From: a virus
IMG/VR virus record: IMGVR_UViG_3300044858_003476
Location: 16,601-80,600 of that record
Direction: 5' to 3' (one strand)
DNA: 64,000 nucleotides
Position numbers and translations under genes: made by a program. Position 1 is the first letter of the stretch. The number at the start of each line of letters is the position of its first letter. The notes beneath the pieces were generated by a model. It was not told where the DNA came from and ran no database searches. It saw only the letters and a list, made by a program, of their open reading frames with translations. Of the stretch, positions 7,129 to 14,474 are shown in pieces.

Positions 7129-8295
7129 ATGTCTGATTTATTACTTAATGTCGATAACGATTATCTTGATTTAGCTACTGAACTGAACATTGATATCAAT
7201 ACCATCACTGATACTATTGATATCAATACATCGAAGAGTAGTCCCAATACATTCTTTACCTCGCTGCCTAAGGATGTTGTCGTCCGCCGTCTTAATAGCG
7301 CTAGTTATCAAGATAGTCAAGAGATGCGCTGGCCCTACCCAGGCCAGGATAACCAGAAGTTATTCGAACAATTCGAGGGCGTTAATGGTGTGATTGTGCA
7401 GTTACAGGGCGTGGTACTACAGCATCAGGCGCAGTTAGACCATAGCTATTGGGATGAAGCCAACAGTAAATATGTGCGCTTCTGTAATAGTGTAGGATAT
7501 AAGCGTACCTATCCTGATGGTAGTGTTAAACTAATCCAGGCCCTTCCTGAAAACGTATGTCTCAAGGGCGTAACTGAATATGGAGATCCACCTAATCGTC
7601 CTCTACCTATTATCGATAAACTAGGTCTAGTTGGTAAGAAGGGCATGACCTGCAGTGATTGTATTCGCGCAGGCCTGCATAGTCAAGAGGTAGAAGGTAA
7701 GGACCGCCCCGTTACCTGTAGCCCGACGGGCCAGCTTATCTTCTATGTTACGGGCTTCACCACTCGTGTATTGTCTAATAAGGCAGGTAAGGTCACATCT
7801 ACCTTTATTGATTATACAGTGAAGGAACTCATGGATGATACTGGCTTCATCCTAATCATTCCCCTCAAGGCAAAGTCTACTCGCCGTGGTATCTGGGATG
7901 CCCCAAATAAACAGTGGACTAGTATTGGTTATGAGGCTATGGTCAATAATCTCATCTACAAACACAGCAAGGACTTCGATAATGCCCCTGTTGGCAAACG
8001 CGATACTATTGCAATGAAGATGAGTCCTTATTTTCAGACTATTATCATTAGTATCGTGCCGCCTAATCCAGAAGATAAGAACCCCAAGGCATCACTAAAC
8101 TTCGCAGTTAAGGAGATTCCTGACTTAAGGGCTATTAAGGCAGCACGCAAGTACTGGCAGCAGATTAATCCTGTTGGTGAGATTAATGTTCTTAATGAGG
8201 GTGACTTTAGCAACACAAAGAGTGTTGGCCCGTGTACTGCGGAAGTCGTAGAAGAAGAAACAATTGAGATTAATGGGAACCCCTGGGCCGAATGA
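7129..8295 (+). CDS. phage DNA-metabolism protein of unknown function, 388 aa
   Basis: The N terminus is acidic with NTITDTIDINT-type repeats. The centre has candidate zinc ligands (TCSDCIRAG about residues 182-190, VTCSP about 201-205) within beta-rich sequence. The C terminus is acidic and ends in NPWAE. Acidic tails like this occur in phage ssDNA-binding proteins, which are often placed beside helicases, as here: the next gene overlaps its end by 4 nt. ssDNA binding is a hypothesis only; no OB-fold signature was identified with certainty. Confidence 0.5.
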   Translation: MSDLLLNVDNDYLDLATELNIDINTITDTIDINTSKSSPNTFFTSLPKDVVVRRLNSASYQDSQEMRWPYPGQDNQKLFEQFEGVNGVIVQLQGVVLQHQAQLDHSYWDEANSKYVRFCNSVGYKRTYPDGSVKLIQALPENVCLKGVTEYGDPPNRPLPIIDKLGLVGKKGMTCSDCIRAGLHSQEVEGKDRPVTCSPTGQLIFYVTGFTTRVLSNKAGKVTSTFIDYTVKELMDDTGFILIIPLKAKSTRRGIWDAPNKQWTSIGYEAMVNNLIYKHSKDFDNAPVGKRDTIAMKMSPYFQTIIISIVPPNPEDKNPKASLNFAVKEIPDLRAIKAARKYWQQINPVGEINVLNEGDFSNTKSVGPCTAEVVEEETIEINGNPWAE

Positions 8296-9734
8296 TAATA
8301 CGAGTAGATGGTAACTGGGCCTATATACCAGAACTACTGCCAGGCTGTCATAGACATCTCTGTGCAGTGCTAGACGTAGAAGAAGCCCGCTCTATAGCGG
8401 GTATTCTTCCTATTGAACCTCTAGCTATACCCGCTCATTACCCTCTCTATTATCCAGATGGGCGAGGGGGCTATCGCTTATTGGCGGGCCTCCTCCCTCT
8501 TTATATGGAGTTATTACAGCGGGCTGGCCACACTGCTACTCTAGAGCTACTCCCCCGACCAACTCTACTCGATCCTGTTATAGACGCCAGACTACGCCTC
8601 GACCAACGAGAGGCAGTAGCTAGCGTATTACGGGGCTACCGGGGCTACGTGCGGGCTGCTACTGGTTATGGAAAGAGCCCTGTCATTGCCACGCTGATGA
8701 AATACTTCGAGGCCCGCCGACTCATAGTAGTACCTACCGTACGTCTACTCTACCAGATGGCGGAGGATGTGCAGGAGTGGGCGGGCCTCTCTCCTGGGCT
8801 AGTAGGAGATGGTAATGATGATATTGGAGCTATGACTATCGCTACCGTAGATACTCTCTATGAGCGTATTAAACGGGGCGATAGGCGCTATATAGAGTGG
8901 CTCTCTGGTATTGAGGTCGCTGTGTTCGATGAGGCGCATACCTATATGAATGCAAGTGGTATCACTACTGCTCTATCATTAGTCAACGCGTGTTATAAGA
9001 TTGGCATGACTGCTACACCTACTCGCCCTAAGATGATGGAGGCTATATTCGGCCCCCTTCTCGCAGAGTATCAAGAGACTACTCTCATCGAGAGCGGCGT
9101 CATTATGCAACCTAAGTTCGAGTTCTATCCAGCTCCTCCCGGTGCAGTAACGCACGGCTCATTCAATAAGCCCTTTACACCATGGCTCTATAATCAGCTA
9201 TACGATAGCGTCATAGTTAATAATAGAGCCCGCAATGCCCTTATAGCAAGGCACGCATGCCGACTGATAAATGAAGGCTATGGGCCTGTGCTCATCCTAG
9301 TGCGTAAGGTAGGTACTACTAGTAAGAAGAAGAATCCTGCCAGTCAGGCCCTTAACATACTGAGTGAGCTAGAGGCGCTGGGCACATCTCTACCCATTAT
9401 TCATGGTAAGAGTACTAACATAACCGACGTACTAGACCAGCTGTCAGCGGGCTCTATATCTGGCGCTATAGCCAGTGAGGGTATCTTGAGCCTAGGTGTA
9501 AGCATACGCTCTATTGGTAGTATTATAATGGCCGCCGGTGGTAAGGGAGGAGTAGACGGTGTATCTATGATTCAAAAGGTGGGCCGGGCCTTACGCGTTA
9601 AAGAGGGTAAGCGTAACCCACCTATAATTGACTTCGTGGATCCACAGGGCTGGTTCCACTCTCAGAGTGAGGCGCGTATTAGAATAGCCACTGATACATA
9701 CGGCGGTGATCACGTCACTGTATTCACTACTTGA
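8292..9734 (+). CDS. SF2 DNA helicase, UvsW/DEAH-like
   Basis: The 480-aa protein has Q-type upstream residues LRLDQREAV (101-109), motif I ATGYGKS (123-129), motif Ia VVPTVRLL, motif II DEAH (213-216), motif III GMTATPTR, and motif VI QKVGRALRVKEGK near the C terminus, followed by PIIDFVDP. This arrangement is that of UvsW and RE-type phage helicases, which remodel replication forks and recombination intermediates. An ATGA overlap couples it to the 388-aa gene. About 90 N-terminal residues form a separate small domain, as in UvsW. Confidence 0.85.
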   Translation: MIIRVDGNWAYIPELLPGCHRHLCAVLDVEEARSIAGILPIEPLAIPAHYPLYYPDGRGGYRLLAGLLPLYMELLQRAGHTATLELLPRPTLLDPVIDARLRLDQREAVASVLRGYRGYVRAATGYGKSPVIATLMKYFEARRLIVVPTVRLLYQMAEDVQEWAGLSPGLVGDGNDDIGAMTIATVDTLYERIKRGDRRYIEWLSGIEVAVFDEAHTYMNASGITTALSLVNACYKIGMTATPTRPKMMEAIFGPLLAEYQETTLIESGVIMQPKFEFYPAPPGAVTHGSFNKPFTPWLYNQLYDSVIVNNRARNALIARHACRLINEGYGPVLILVRKVGTTSKKKNPASQALNILSELEALGTSLPIIHGKSTNITDVLDQLSAGSISGAIASEGILSLGVSIRSIGSIIMAAGGKGGVDGVSMIQKVGRALRVKEGKRNPPIIDFVDPQGWFHSQSEARIRIATDTYGGDHVTVFTT

Positions 9735-9747
9735 CACTAGCGCTGTC

Positions 9748-10011
9748 CTAGCATGCCCATGCCTTGCGGGCCTTGCATAAGCGCTTGTTAGGTGTCTTGC
9801 GACAGTCTATATCGTGCATATCCGCCTGGCCTGCGCTACGCGCACAGAAGCTCTTACGGCGGGCCGCATCTACCTTATTCTTGGGATTAGGAGCAGGGGG
9901 CTTCAGGTTAGAGCCAGTAGCGCGATTGTAATCAGCGCGGCCCTTAGCTGTTAGCCCTCCGTCCGGATCCTTGTGCTCTTTCTTAAAAGTGAAGCTCTTC
10001 TTCTTAGCCAT
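9748..10011 (-). CDS. DUF6321 basic phage protein
   Basis: An 87-aa very basic protein read against all its neighbours. It carries the family's signature: LTAKGRADYNRATGSNLKPP, a KSFCARSAGQ block, and a CKARKAWAC C terminus with a Lys/Arg-rich N terminus. DUF6321 proteins are small, conserved in tailed phages, with unknown function; four to five Cys suggest metal binding. It converges on the helicase gene with only 13 nt between stops. The start at 10011 precedes the CRISPR-like array. Confidence 0.8.
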   Translation of the reverse strand: MAKKKSFTFKKEHKDPDGGLTAKGRADYNRATGSNLKPPAPNPKNKVDAARRKSFCARSAGQADMHDIDCRKTPNKRLCKARKAWAC

Positions 10012-10037
10012 AGTTATTAACAGACATTAGAAATTGT

Positions 10038-10236
10038 GTTAGAATTAATCTCAATCCCTAGTAGGGTTTGAGATTCACCATTATCATACTCAACGTAATT
10101 GGTTAATAGTAGGTGTTATTGTGTATTAGTTTTAAACCCTACTAGAGATTGAAACTAATTGAATCATGATAGGTTTCCAATCCGATAGAATGTAATCAAG
10201 GAATAATTAACCTTAAGCCTTATTAGGGGTTGAAAC
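10038..10236 (+). CRISPR. degenerate three-repeat CRISPR-like mini-array
   Basis: Three related 37-bp blocks end at 10074, 10155 and 10236, exactly 81 bp apart, leaving two different 44-nt spacers (10075-10118 and 10156-10199). Pairwise identity over the last 32 positions is about 70-75 percent (23-24 of 32). The shared pattern is AATTAANCTTAANCCYTANTAG followed by GGTTGAAAC-type ends, like cyanobacterial type I/III repeats. The first repeat is an almost perfect palindrome (10047-10074). No cas gene is in the window. A plain 81-bp tandem repeat is unlikely because the spacers differ. Confidence 0.6.
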
Positions 10237-10285
10237 AAACAGTGATGCCATCACCAGGAATCCTAAATTATATGGCAGGGATAAT

Positions 10286-10552
10286 ATGACTGATGGCACT
10301 AGCTATTATGCTAGAACTGATAGTGACGGCACTAGCTATACCAACGTTGAAGTCTTGCCTACGGTATTTAAAAAATTTATTATTACTGAAACAGGATCAA
10401 ATTATATAGCTCAGATTGTTGATGTGTCGAGACTATTAAAATGTTGGGAAGCGTTAGGGTTTCCTCTTTGTATTGATACTACTAAATTTAACTTTTATGA
10501 GGGTTGGGCTATAGGTTCTGGTGTAGAGACTGGTATCCCCAAAAACCTTTAG
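10286..10552 (+). CDS. host-like small protein, paralogue of the next gene
   Basis: An 88-aa product whose residues about 28-60 (FKKFIITETGSNYIAQIVDV and RLLKCWEALGF) closely match the C-terminal part of the 142-aa protein downstream. The N-terminal GTSYYARTDSDGTSY repeat looks like a duplicated GGTSY element. It is probably a partial copy lacking the N-terminal domain. AT-rich relative to the phage genes. Function unknown. Confidence 0.5.
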   Translation: MTDGTSYYARTDSDGTSYTNVEVLPTVFKKFIITETGSNYIAQIVDVSRLLKCWEALGFPLCIDTTKFNFYEGWAIGSGVETGIPKNL

Positions 10553-10561
10553 ACTTCTTAC

Positions 10562-10591
10562 TTGACATTTTTATTACGCTTATGGTAGACT
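10562..10591 (+). promoter_or_regulatory. sigma70-type promoter
   Basis: TTGACA (10562-10567) and TAGACT (10586-10591) are separated by 18 nt, 44 nt before the start codon of the 142-aa gene. Confidence 0.55.
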
Positions 10592-10634
10592 TAAGTAAGT
10601 CAAATATAGTTTAGCATCTTTTTTACTACAAGTT

Positions 10635-11063
10635 ATGTCTAATTTTCCAAAAGTGCAACAAAATTTTAATGCTCCTGTTTATGGAGTAACTGAAAAAATT
10701 GTCAAAGATCAAGTTACAGAATTAAAACCTGATTATATTGTTAGATTTATTGCGTGGGTCTTTCCTGGTGAGAGCGATTTAGTTTATAAAGAATTGCTTG
10801 TAACCAATATTTCACTTGGGGTTACCACTGAATTAGCCAAAAAAATTAAATTTGACGATGCTGATATGATTACTCCTGAATTACAGGGCAAAACTGGCAA
10901 GGTTGGTGGCACTAGCTATCTTTCAGTTTATATCGCCCCAGAAATTTTTCAAAAATTTCTTATTACTAATACAGGATCAAATTATACGGTTCAAACTGTT
11001 GACGTACCAAGACTATTAGAATATTGGGAAGCATTAGGGTTTACTGGTTATATTAAAAGTTAG
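10635..11063 (+). CDS. host-like protein with NFNAPVYG N terminus
   Basis: The 142-aa protein starts with QQNFNAPVYGVTEKIVKDQ, an N-terminal module I associate with cyanobacterial (notably Microcystis) proteins of unknown role, fused to the C-terminal FQKFLITNTGSNYTVQTVDV module found also in the gene at 10286. It has its own promoter. Codon use is AT-rich and unlike the phage replication genes, which suggests transfer from the host. Confidence 0.55.
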   Translation: MSNFPKVQQNFNAPVYGVTEKIVKDQVTELKPDYIVRFIAWVFPGESDLVYKELLVTNISLGVTTELAKKIKFDDADMITPELQGKTGKVGGTSYLSVYIAPEIFQKFLITNTGSNYTVQTVDVPRLLEYWEALGFTGYIKS

Positions 11064-11086
11064 TTTTTTTATTTAGGAGACACAAA

Positions 11087-11353
11087 GTGATTACCGCAAA
11101 ATAATTAAAAGAGTTTTTGGCGACTGTTGAAGACAATGCCCTTATTTTTATAGGGAAAAGCGGAGGGATGTCTTATGGTTGCTAAGATTTTATGGTTAAG
11201 AAGGAATTGTTTATAGAGAAAGAAGACCGGTTTCTTGATTCTCTAATTTGGGATCATGACTTCGATGACGAAGAAGTTGAAAAGCTTGAAAAGGAAGCTA
11301 TCGAGCGACAAGCTATCTATTTGCAATACTACCCAGACTGGGGGGATGATTAA
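11087..11353 (+). pseudogene. 89-codon gene broken by two in-frame TAA codons
   Basis: From the GTG at 11087 (after AGGAGA) one frame reads VITAK-stop-LKEFLATVEDNALIFIG, then KSGGMSYGC-stop-DFMVKKELFIE, and continues to YLQYYPDWGDD. Both stops (11102-11104 and about 11183-11185) are TAA in otherwise protein-like sequence, and the frame is the same throughout. The last 53 codons from the ATG at 11192 might still be translated. The N-terminal ITAxQLxEFL pattern resembles small cyanobacterial proteins of unknown function. Confidence 0.5.
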
Positions 11354-11471
11354 ATATCAAGGAAACCTTGTTATTTTTAGCGATAGGACTGTTAAAGCGT
11401 ATTTTCTAGATAAAACCTTTAGACTTTTTATAGTAACTCCAAAAAACAATGAATCAAACACAACTAGATAA
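11346..11471 (+). CDS. small protein, 41 aa
   Basis: The ATG at 11346 overlaps the stop of the preceding pseudogene (ATGATTAA), and the product YQGNLVIFSDRTVKAYFLD looks like a folded small beta protein. It overlaps the next gene by 23 nt. Function unknown; it may be the last part of an older operon. Confidence 0.4.
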   Translation: MIKYQGNLVIFSDRTVKAYFLDKTFRLFIVTPKNNESNTTR

Positions 11472-11736
11472 AGAGATTGATAAATTTCTAAAAAAGAAAT
11501 TAACCAAAGCGGAACTAAAAGAGGTGGGAATAAAACCACGCTCTTTAATATTAACAATACGCAATCTTATCGAAAGGTATTTACTTATCATTTTAGATAG
11601 TATTTTTATTGATGTCCCTCGTGGATGGAATAACTTTTTTGAAAGCTTCTACTGTTGGCAGAAGCTAATACTTAAAAACAATAAATCAATAACAGAGATT
11701 TATTTTTGGGAAAATATCAATAACTATAAAAAATAA
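11449..11736 (+). CDS. small protein A of a YLLII-DVPxGW paralogue pair
   Basis: A 95-aa Lys-rich product. Residues about 42-72 (ERYLLIILDSIF, DVPRGWNNFFESFYCWQ) match the middle of the protein at 12542 (EKYLLIIWTTLR, DVPYGWKQFFECFRLWQ). One amphipathic or hydrophobic helix (LIERYLLIILDSIFI) may contact membrane. Family and function not recognised. Confidence 0.5.
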   Translation: MNQTQLDKEIDKFLKKKLTKAELKEVGIKPRSLILTIRNLIERYLLIILDSIFIDVPRGWNNFFESFYCWQKLILKNNKSITEIYFWENINNYKK

Positions 11737-11752
11737 ACAAAACTTTAAAACC

Positions 11753-12208
11753 ATGCTACAAATCATCTCAGGATATAAACTGGAGGGGTTATCAGTTGCT
11801 TCTATCGGAATGTGTCAGTCTCTAGAGGCAATTGATGTCCTAGTATCTGACTTTATAAGTAGAAGCGACTACCCAGTAATATCTAATGTTTTGGATTTTT
11901 TTACCTATTGGCAACTAGAGAAAACAAAACTATGTCAATTACTAAAACACTGGCGACTTAGCAGTACATCGATTAAAATAGCATTCTGGGTAATTAAAAA
12001 AGACTTGCTTAGTGGACTATTCCTTTTTTACCGATTATTAGAGGGGTATAGCAAAGAAGCCAGAATACACACAACTTCTATTGAGGTTGTCGATTTTCTA
12101 CTAGAATACTGGACAAGTAATCAAATTACTTTAATTAAAGAATCAAGAGTATTAAACAAAGACCTCGCTCAAAGAATTAGAAATCAAGGGCTAGATATAT
12201 TAAGATGA
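11753..12208 (+). CDS. hypothetical protein, 151 aa
   Basis: A mostly helical product with regularly placed Trp and Tyr (DFFTYWQLEK, LLKHWRLSS, FWVIKKDL, LLEYWTSN), suggesting two or three repeats of a helical motif. It is in the same AT-rich island and reads after a 16-nt gap. No family recognised. Confidence 0.45.
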   Translation: MLQIISGYKLEGLSVASIGMCQSLEAIDVLVSDFISRSDYPVISNVLDFFTYWQLEKTKLCQLLKHWRLSSTSIKIAFWVIKKDLLSGLFLFYRLLEGYSKEARIHTTSIEVVDFLLEYWTSNQITLIKESRVLNKDLAQRIRNQGLDILR

Positions 12209-12214
12209 ACCTCC

Positions 12215-12258
12215 AGCTCATAACTAGCTCATAACTAGCTCATAACTGACTCATAACG
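12215..12258 (+). repeat. 11-bp tandem repeat, four copies
   Basis: AGCTCATAACT is repeated three times exactly and a fourth time with one or two changes, directly after the stop of the 151-aa gene. Short tandem repeats of this kind are common in cyanobacterial chromosomes and mark this segment as host-like. Confidence 0.8.
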
Positions 12259-12295
12259 AAAAGGATTGACTTTAAACCTTATTAGGAATTGAAAC
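12259..12295 (+). repeat. orphan CRISPR-like repeat
   Basis: This 37-bp block ending CCTTATTAGGAATTGAAAC aligns with the three repeats of the 10.04-10.24 kb mini-array. It stands alone, with no second copy 60-100 bp away on either side. It overlaps a possible TTG start of the next gene. Confidence 0.5.
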
Positions 12296-12300
12296 AAAAT

Positions 12301-12489
12301 ATGGAAAAATACACTTTGATTAAAATAAAACAGGATGGAAGTGCTAAAACTTTCATCTATAAACCAATTGACACAGAACCCACTAAAAAACTTAAGGATA
12401 AATTAATAGAAATCTTAATGATACTTAAAACACTGACAGCAGAAAGGGTAAATTTAATTTATTTTCTTATTAAAACTATCGACAAATAA
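12301..12489 (+). CDS. small basic protein, 62 aa
   Basis: From the ATG at 12301 the product begins MEKYTLIKIKQDGSAKTF and ends LIYFLIKTIDK. It is Lys-rich and soluble. A TTG start at 12289 inside the CRISPR-like repeat is possible but less likely. Function unknown. Confidence 0.4.
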   Translation: MEKYTLIKIKQDGSAKTFIYKPIDTEPTKKLKDKLIEILMILKTLTAERVNLIYFLIKTIDK

Positions 12490-12541
12490 CTTTAATTGTG
12501 GTAAAGTAATATAGAACACCTAGAAAAGTTAAAGTAAAATT

Positions 12542-12877
12542 ATGAAAATAAAACCGATGACTCTGATCTTGAATTTACTCTTAATCTCTGCGTGGGGATT
12601 TATGTTAATCACTAAAGGGTTGTTTTACACCTTGTCTCTTAGTTTTTATGTTTATGTTTGCAATAAGCTTTTTGAAAAGTATTTACTTATTATTTGGACT
12701 ACTCTTAGAGAGGATGTTCCTTATGGATGGAAGCAATTTTTTGAGTGTTTTCGTTTATGGCAAAGCTTAACAGTTGAAAGAAAACACATAAATTTTTACA
12801 AGGGAATGTTTTTTTGGTTTCTTAGTGACAAGCAATGGTATCTTGGCGATGAACAAACATTAGAACTTTATATGTAA
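12542..12877 (+). CDS. small membrane protein B of the YLLII-DVPxGW pair
   Basis: A 111-aa protein with a strong N-terminal membrane segment (LILNLLLISAWGFMLI, about residues 8-23) and a second one (FYTLSLSFYVYVC). The block shared with the gene at 11449 follows. Compared with that paralogue it has gained or kept the membrane anchor. Function unknown. Confidence 0.5.
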   Translation: MKIKPMTLILNLLLISAWGFMLITKGLFYTLSLSFYVYVCNKLFEKYLLIIWTTLREDVPYGWKQFFECFRLWQSLTVERKHINFYKGMFFWFLSDKQWYLGDEQTLELYM

Positions 12878-12896
12878 AATTAATCGGAGTCACAAT

Positions 12897-13421
12897 ATGT
12901 TTTATGTAGAATTGTTAAATCCTTGCTATTCTTACTCTTCTATTGAGGATAGTCAGTCAGAAGAACCTGTTGAAAACTTTCCTCAACAAAATCAAGGGCT
13001 TTTCAGTGATATTAATAACAACCGTCAAACTCAAAAAGGATTAGAAGGTTATTTACAGACCTTTCTAAATATTTGGAATCGAGAATTAGAACCTGATGGT
13101 GAATTTAGTTGGCAGATTATTCGGTTTCAGTTTAAAGAAACAAAAAGTTTTATGTTAGCTATTGTTTTCTCTACACAAGAATACGGAGAAAAACCTCAAC
13201 CCGTTTCTGAATTAGAACAAAAGCAACGAATAGAATCTTTTAATCAACTAATAAAACAGAAAAATGATTTAGTTTGTTCAGTTTCTGATACAAAAATTAT
13301 TATTATCAAGCGCAATGAACAAAAACTCTGGACTTGTAGTATGGCGCGTAAAGACGCAGGAGAAGCAATGCTTCAACTTCTTAATTTGCAAGAATCTCAA
13401 AAGAATCAAAAACCAATATGA
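12897..13421 (+). CDS. hypothetical protein, 174 aa
   Basis: The product has an acidic, Ser/Gln-rich N-terminal third (YSYSSIEDSQSEEPVE, QQNQGLFSD), a central strand-rich domain (FSWQIIRFQFKET, FMLAIVFSTQEYG) and a Lys/Gln-rich C terminus. It is similar in composition to host proteins and ends exactly at the promoter of the tRNA gene. No family recognised. Confidence 0.45.
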   Translation: MFYVELLNPCYSYSSIEDSQSEEPVENFPQQNQGLFSDINNNRQTQKGLEGYLQTFLNIWNRELEPDGEFSWQIIRFQFKETKSFMLAIVFSTQEYGEKPQPVSELEQKQRIESFNQLIKQKNDLVCSVSDTKIIIIKRNEQKLWTCSMARKDAGEAMLQLLNLQESQKNQKPI

Positions 13422-13450
13422 TTGACAAGCATTAAAAATTGTAGTAAGAT
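13422..13450 (+). promoter_or_regulatory. tRNA promoter
   Basis: TTGACA (13422-13427) and TAAGAT (13445-13450) are separated by the ideal 17 nt and lie 12 nt upstream of the tRNA 5' end. Confidence 0.75.
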
Positions 13451-13462
13451 AAGTTTAGGTAA

Positions 13463-13544
13463 GGGTTAGTGGCCGAGTAGTCGAAGGCAACAGACTGTAA
13501 ATCTGTAGAGTAATTCCACGCTGGTGCAAATCCAGCCTAACCCA
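13463..13544 (+). tRNA. tRNA-Tyr (GTA anticodon), class II
   Basis: The acceptor stem GGGTTAG pairs with CTAACCC (13537-13543), with discriminator A at 13544. The D stem is GCC/GGC, the anticodon stem ACAGA/TCTGT with loop CTGTAAA (anticodon GTA), and there is a long variable arm. The T stem is GCTGG/CCAGC. Two oddities: the D loop reads GAGTAGTC instead of the usual GAGTGGTC (A at position 18), and the T loop is TGCAAAT instead of TTCAAAT (G at position 55). The 18-55 tertiary pair is therefore altered on both sides while 19-56 is kept. CCA is not encoded (CCCAC follows). Confidence 0.85.
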
Positions 13545-13573
13545 CTAAAAATAATAACCATAGGAGTAAATCA

Positions 13574-13846
13574 ATGGACGAAACAATCACAGTTTATGTC
13601 ACAAAATACGCTTTGACAAGTGGCATTATAAAGTGCAATGGAAAAATCTGCCATGGGGTATTTTCCCCAGATAATCCCCGTAAATTTAATATGTTAATGC
13701 TAGACGGATTTACCTCAAAAGAGTATGTGCTAACGGAAACAGAAGCTCAAAAAGCCTTTGAAGAAAAGAGGCTTAAAGCAATTAAACAAACTGAAAGAAA
13801 ACTTGAAAAACTGAAGAATCTAAAAATGCAACTCAATGAGTATTAA
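13574..13846 (+). CDS. hypothetical protein, 90 aa
   Basis: A small beta N-terminal half (ITVYVTKYALTSGIIKC) with two Cys, followed by a Lys/Glu-rich coiled-coil C-terminal half (about residues 56-86). A good ribosome-binding site (AGGAG) precedes the ATG. It resembles phage small proteins of the same shape; function unknown. Confidence 0.5.
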   Translation: MDETITVYVTKYALTSGIIKCNGKICHGVFSPDNPRKFNMLMLDGFTSKEYVLTETEAQKAFEEKRLKAIKQTERKLEKLKNLKMQLNEY

Positions 13847-13886
13847 ATGAATTTATTAACTCGTGACTGGTGGTACAATTTAACCT

Positions 13887-14474
13887 ATGTTCTTTATTAT
13901 TATTCATGGTCTAAGTGGCTCAGGTAAGACTGAAGCCTCTAAGTGTTTATCTAAGTTACTGGGGGTAGAGGAGATTCATCCTATAGCCCCGTGGAAGCGC
14001 TTCACAGAGAAATATTATGAATTGCCAGAGGGGGCCCTCGATACAACAGAATACAAGGAGTATACGCCCAATGGTATGAACATAACCATGAATCAGTTCA
14101 TGGTTAATCTTTATCACTTCATGAGAGAGAATGATCCCTACTTCTCTAGTCGTATGATGCGGACTGAGATACGGCGCCATATCAGCAAGGGTATACCTAC
14201 TGTTCTATTATCCCTACGCAACCTGGAGGAGGTAGAGGTAATAGAGAGTATGCTATCTACATTGATTAATAGATGCTGTATAGTAATCAATATAAGCCGC
14301 TCGTCTGAGCAGGTACTGAGTAGTGATGTTAACTATCAGGCTATTAAGGACCGTCTGGCTCGCCTTAATGGAGCAGGCGTTCATTATATAGACATAGTTA
14401 ATAACTACCGCAGAGTATCAGACTTGAAGAAGGCACTAGAGAGATTGCTTAAAATCTATGTCAATACTAGATAA
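13887..14474 (+). CDS. P-loop deoxynucleoside monophosphate kinase-like protein
   Basis: The 195-aa protein has Walker A GLSGSGKT (8-15) at the N terminus and the general layout of phage dNMP kinases and adenylate-kinase folds: a LID-like SRMMRTEIRR region and a strand VLLSLRNLEEVEVIE about residues 111-125. It would phosphorylate dNMPs for phage DNA synthesis. It starts the next phage-type operon, with GC-richer codon use than the island before it. Confidence 0.6.
   Translation: MFFIIIHGLSGSGKTEASKCLSKLLGVEEIHPIAPWKRFTEKYYELPEGALDTTEYKEYTPNGMNITMNQFMVNLYHFMRENDPYFSSRMMRTEIRRHISKGIPTVLLSLRNLEEVEVIESMLSTLINRCCIVINISRSSEQVLSSDVNYQAIKDRLARLNGAGVHYIDIVNNYRRVSDLKKALERLLKIYVNTR

Noticed and set aside
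11256-11471. 71-codon frame starting at 11256
   Set aside because: Its first 30 codons are a shifted reading of the pseudogene's C-terminal part; the ATG at 11346 explains the real part.
13887-14474. P-loop gene as zeta toxin or shikimate kinase
   Set aside because: Only the Walker A is shared; the helical layout and the phage nucleotide-metabolism setting fit a dNMP kinase better.
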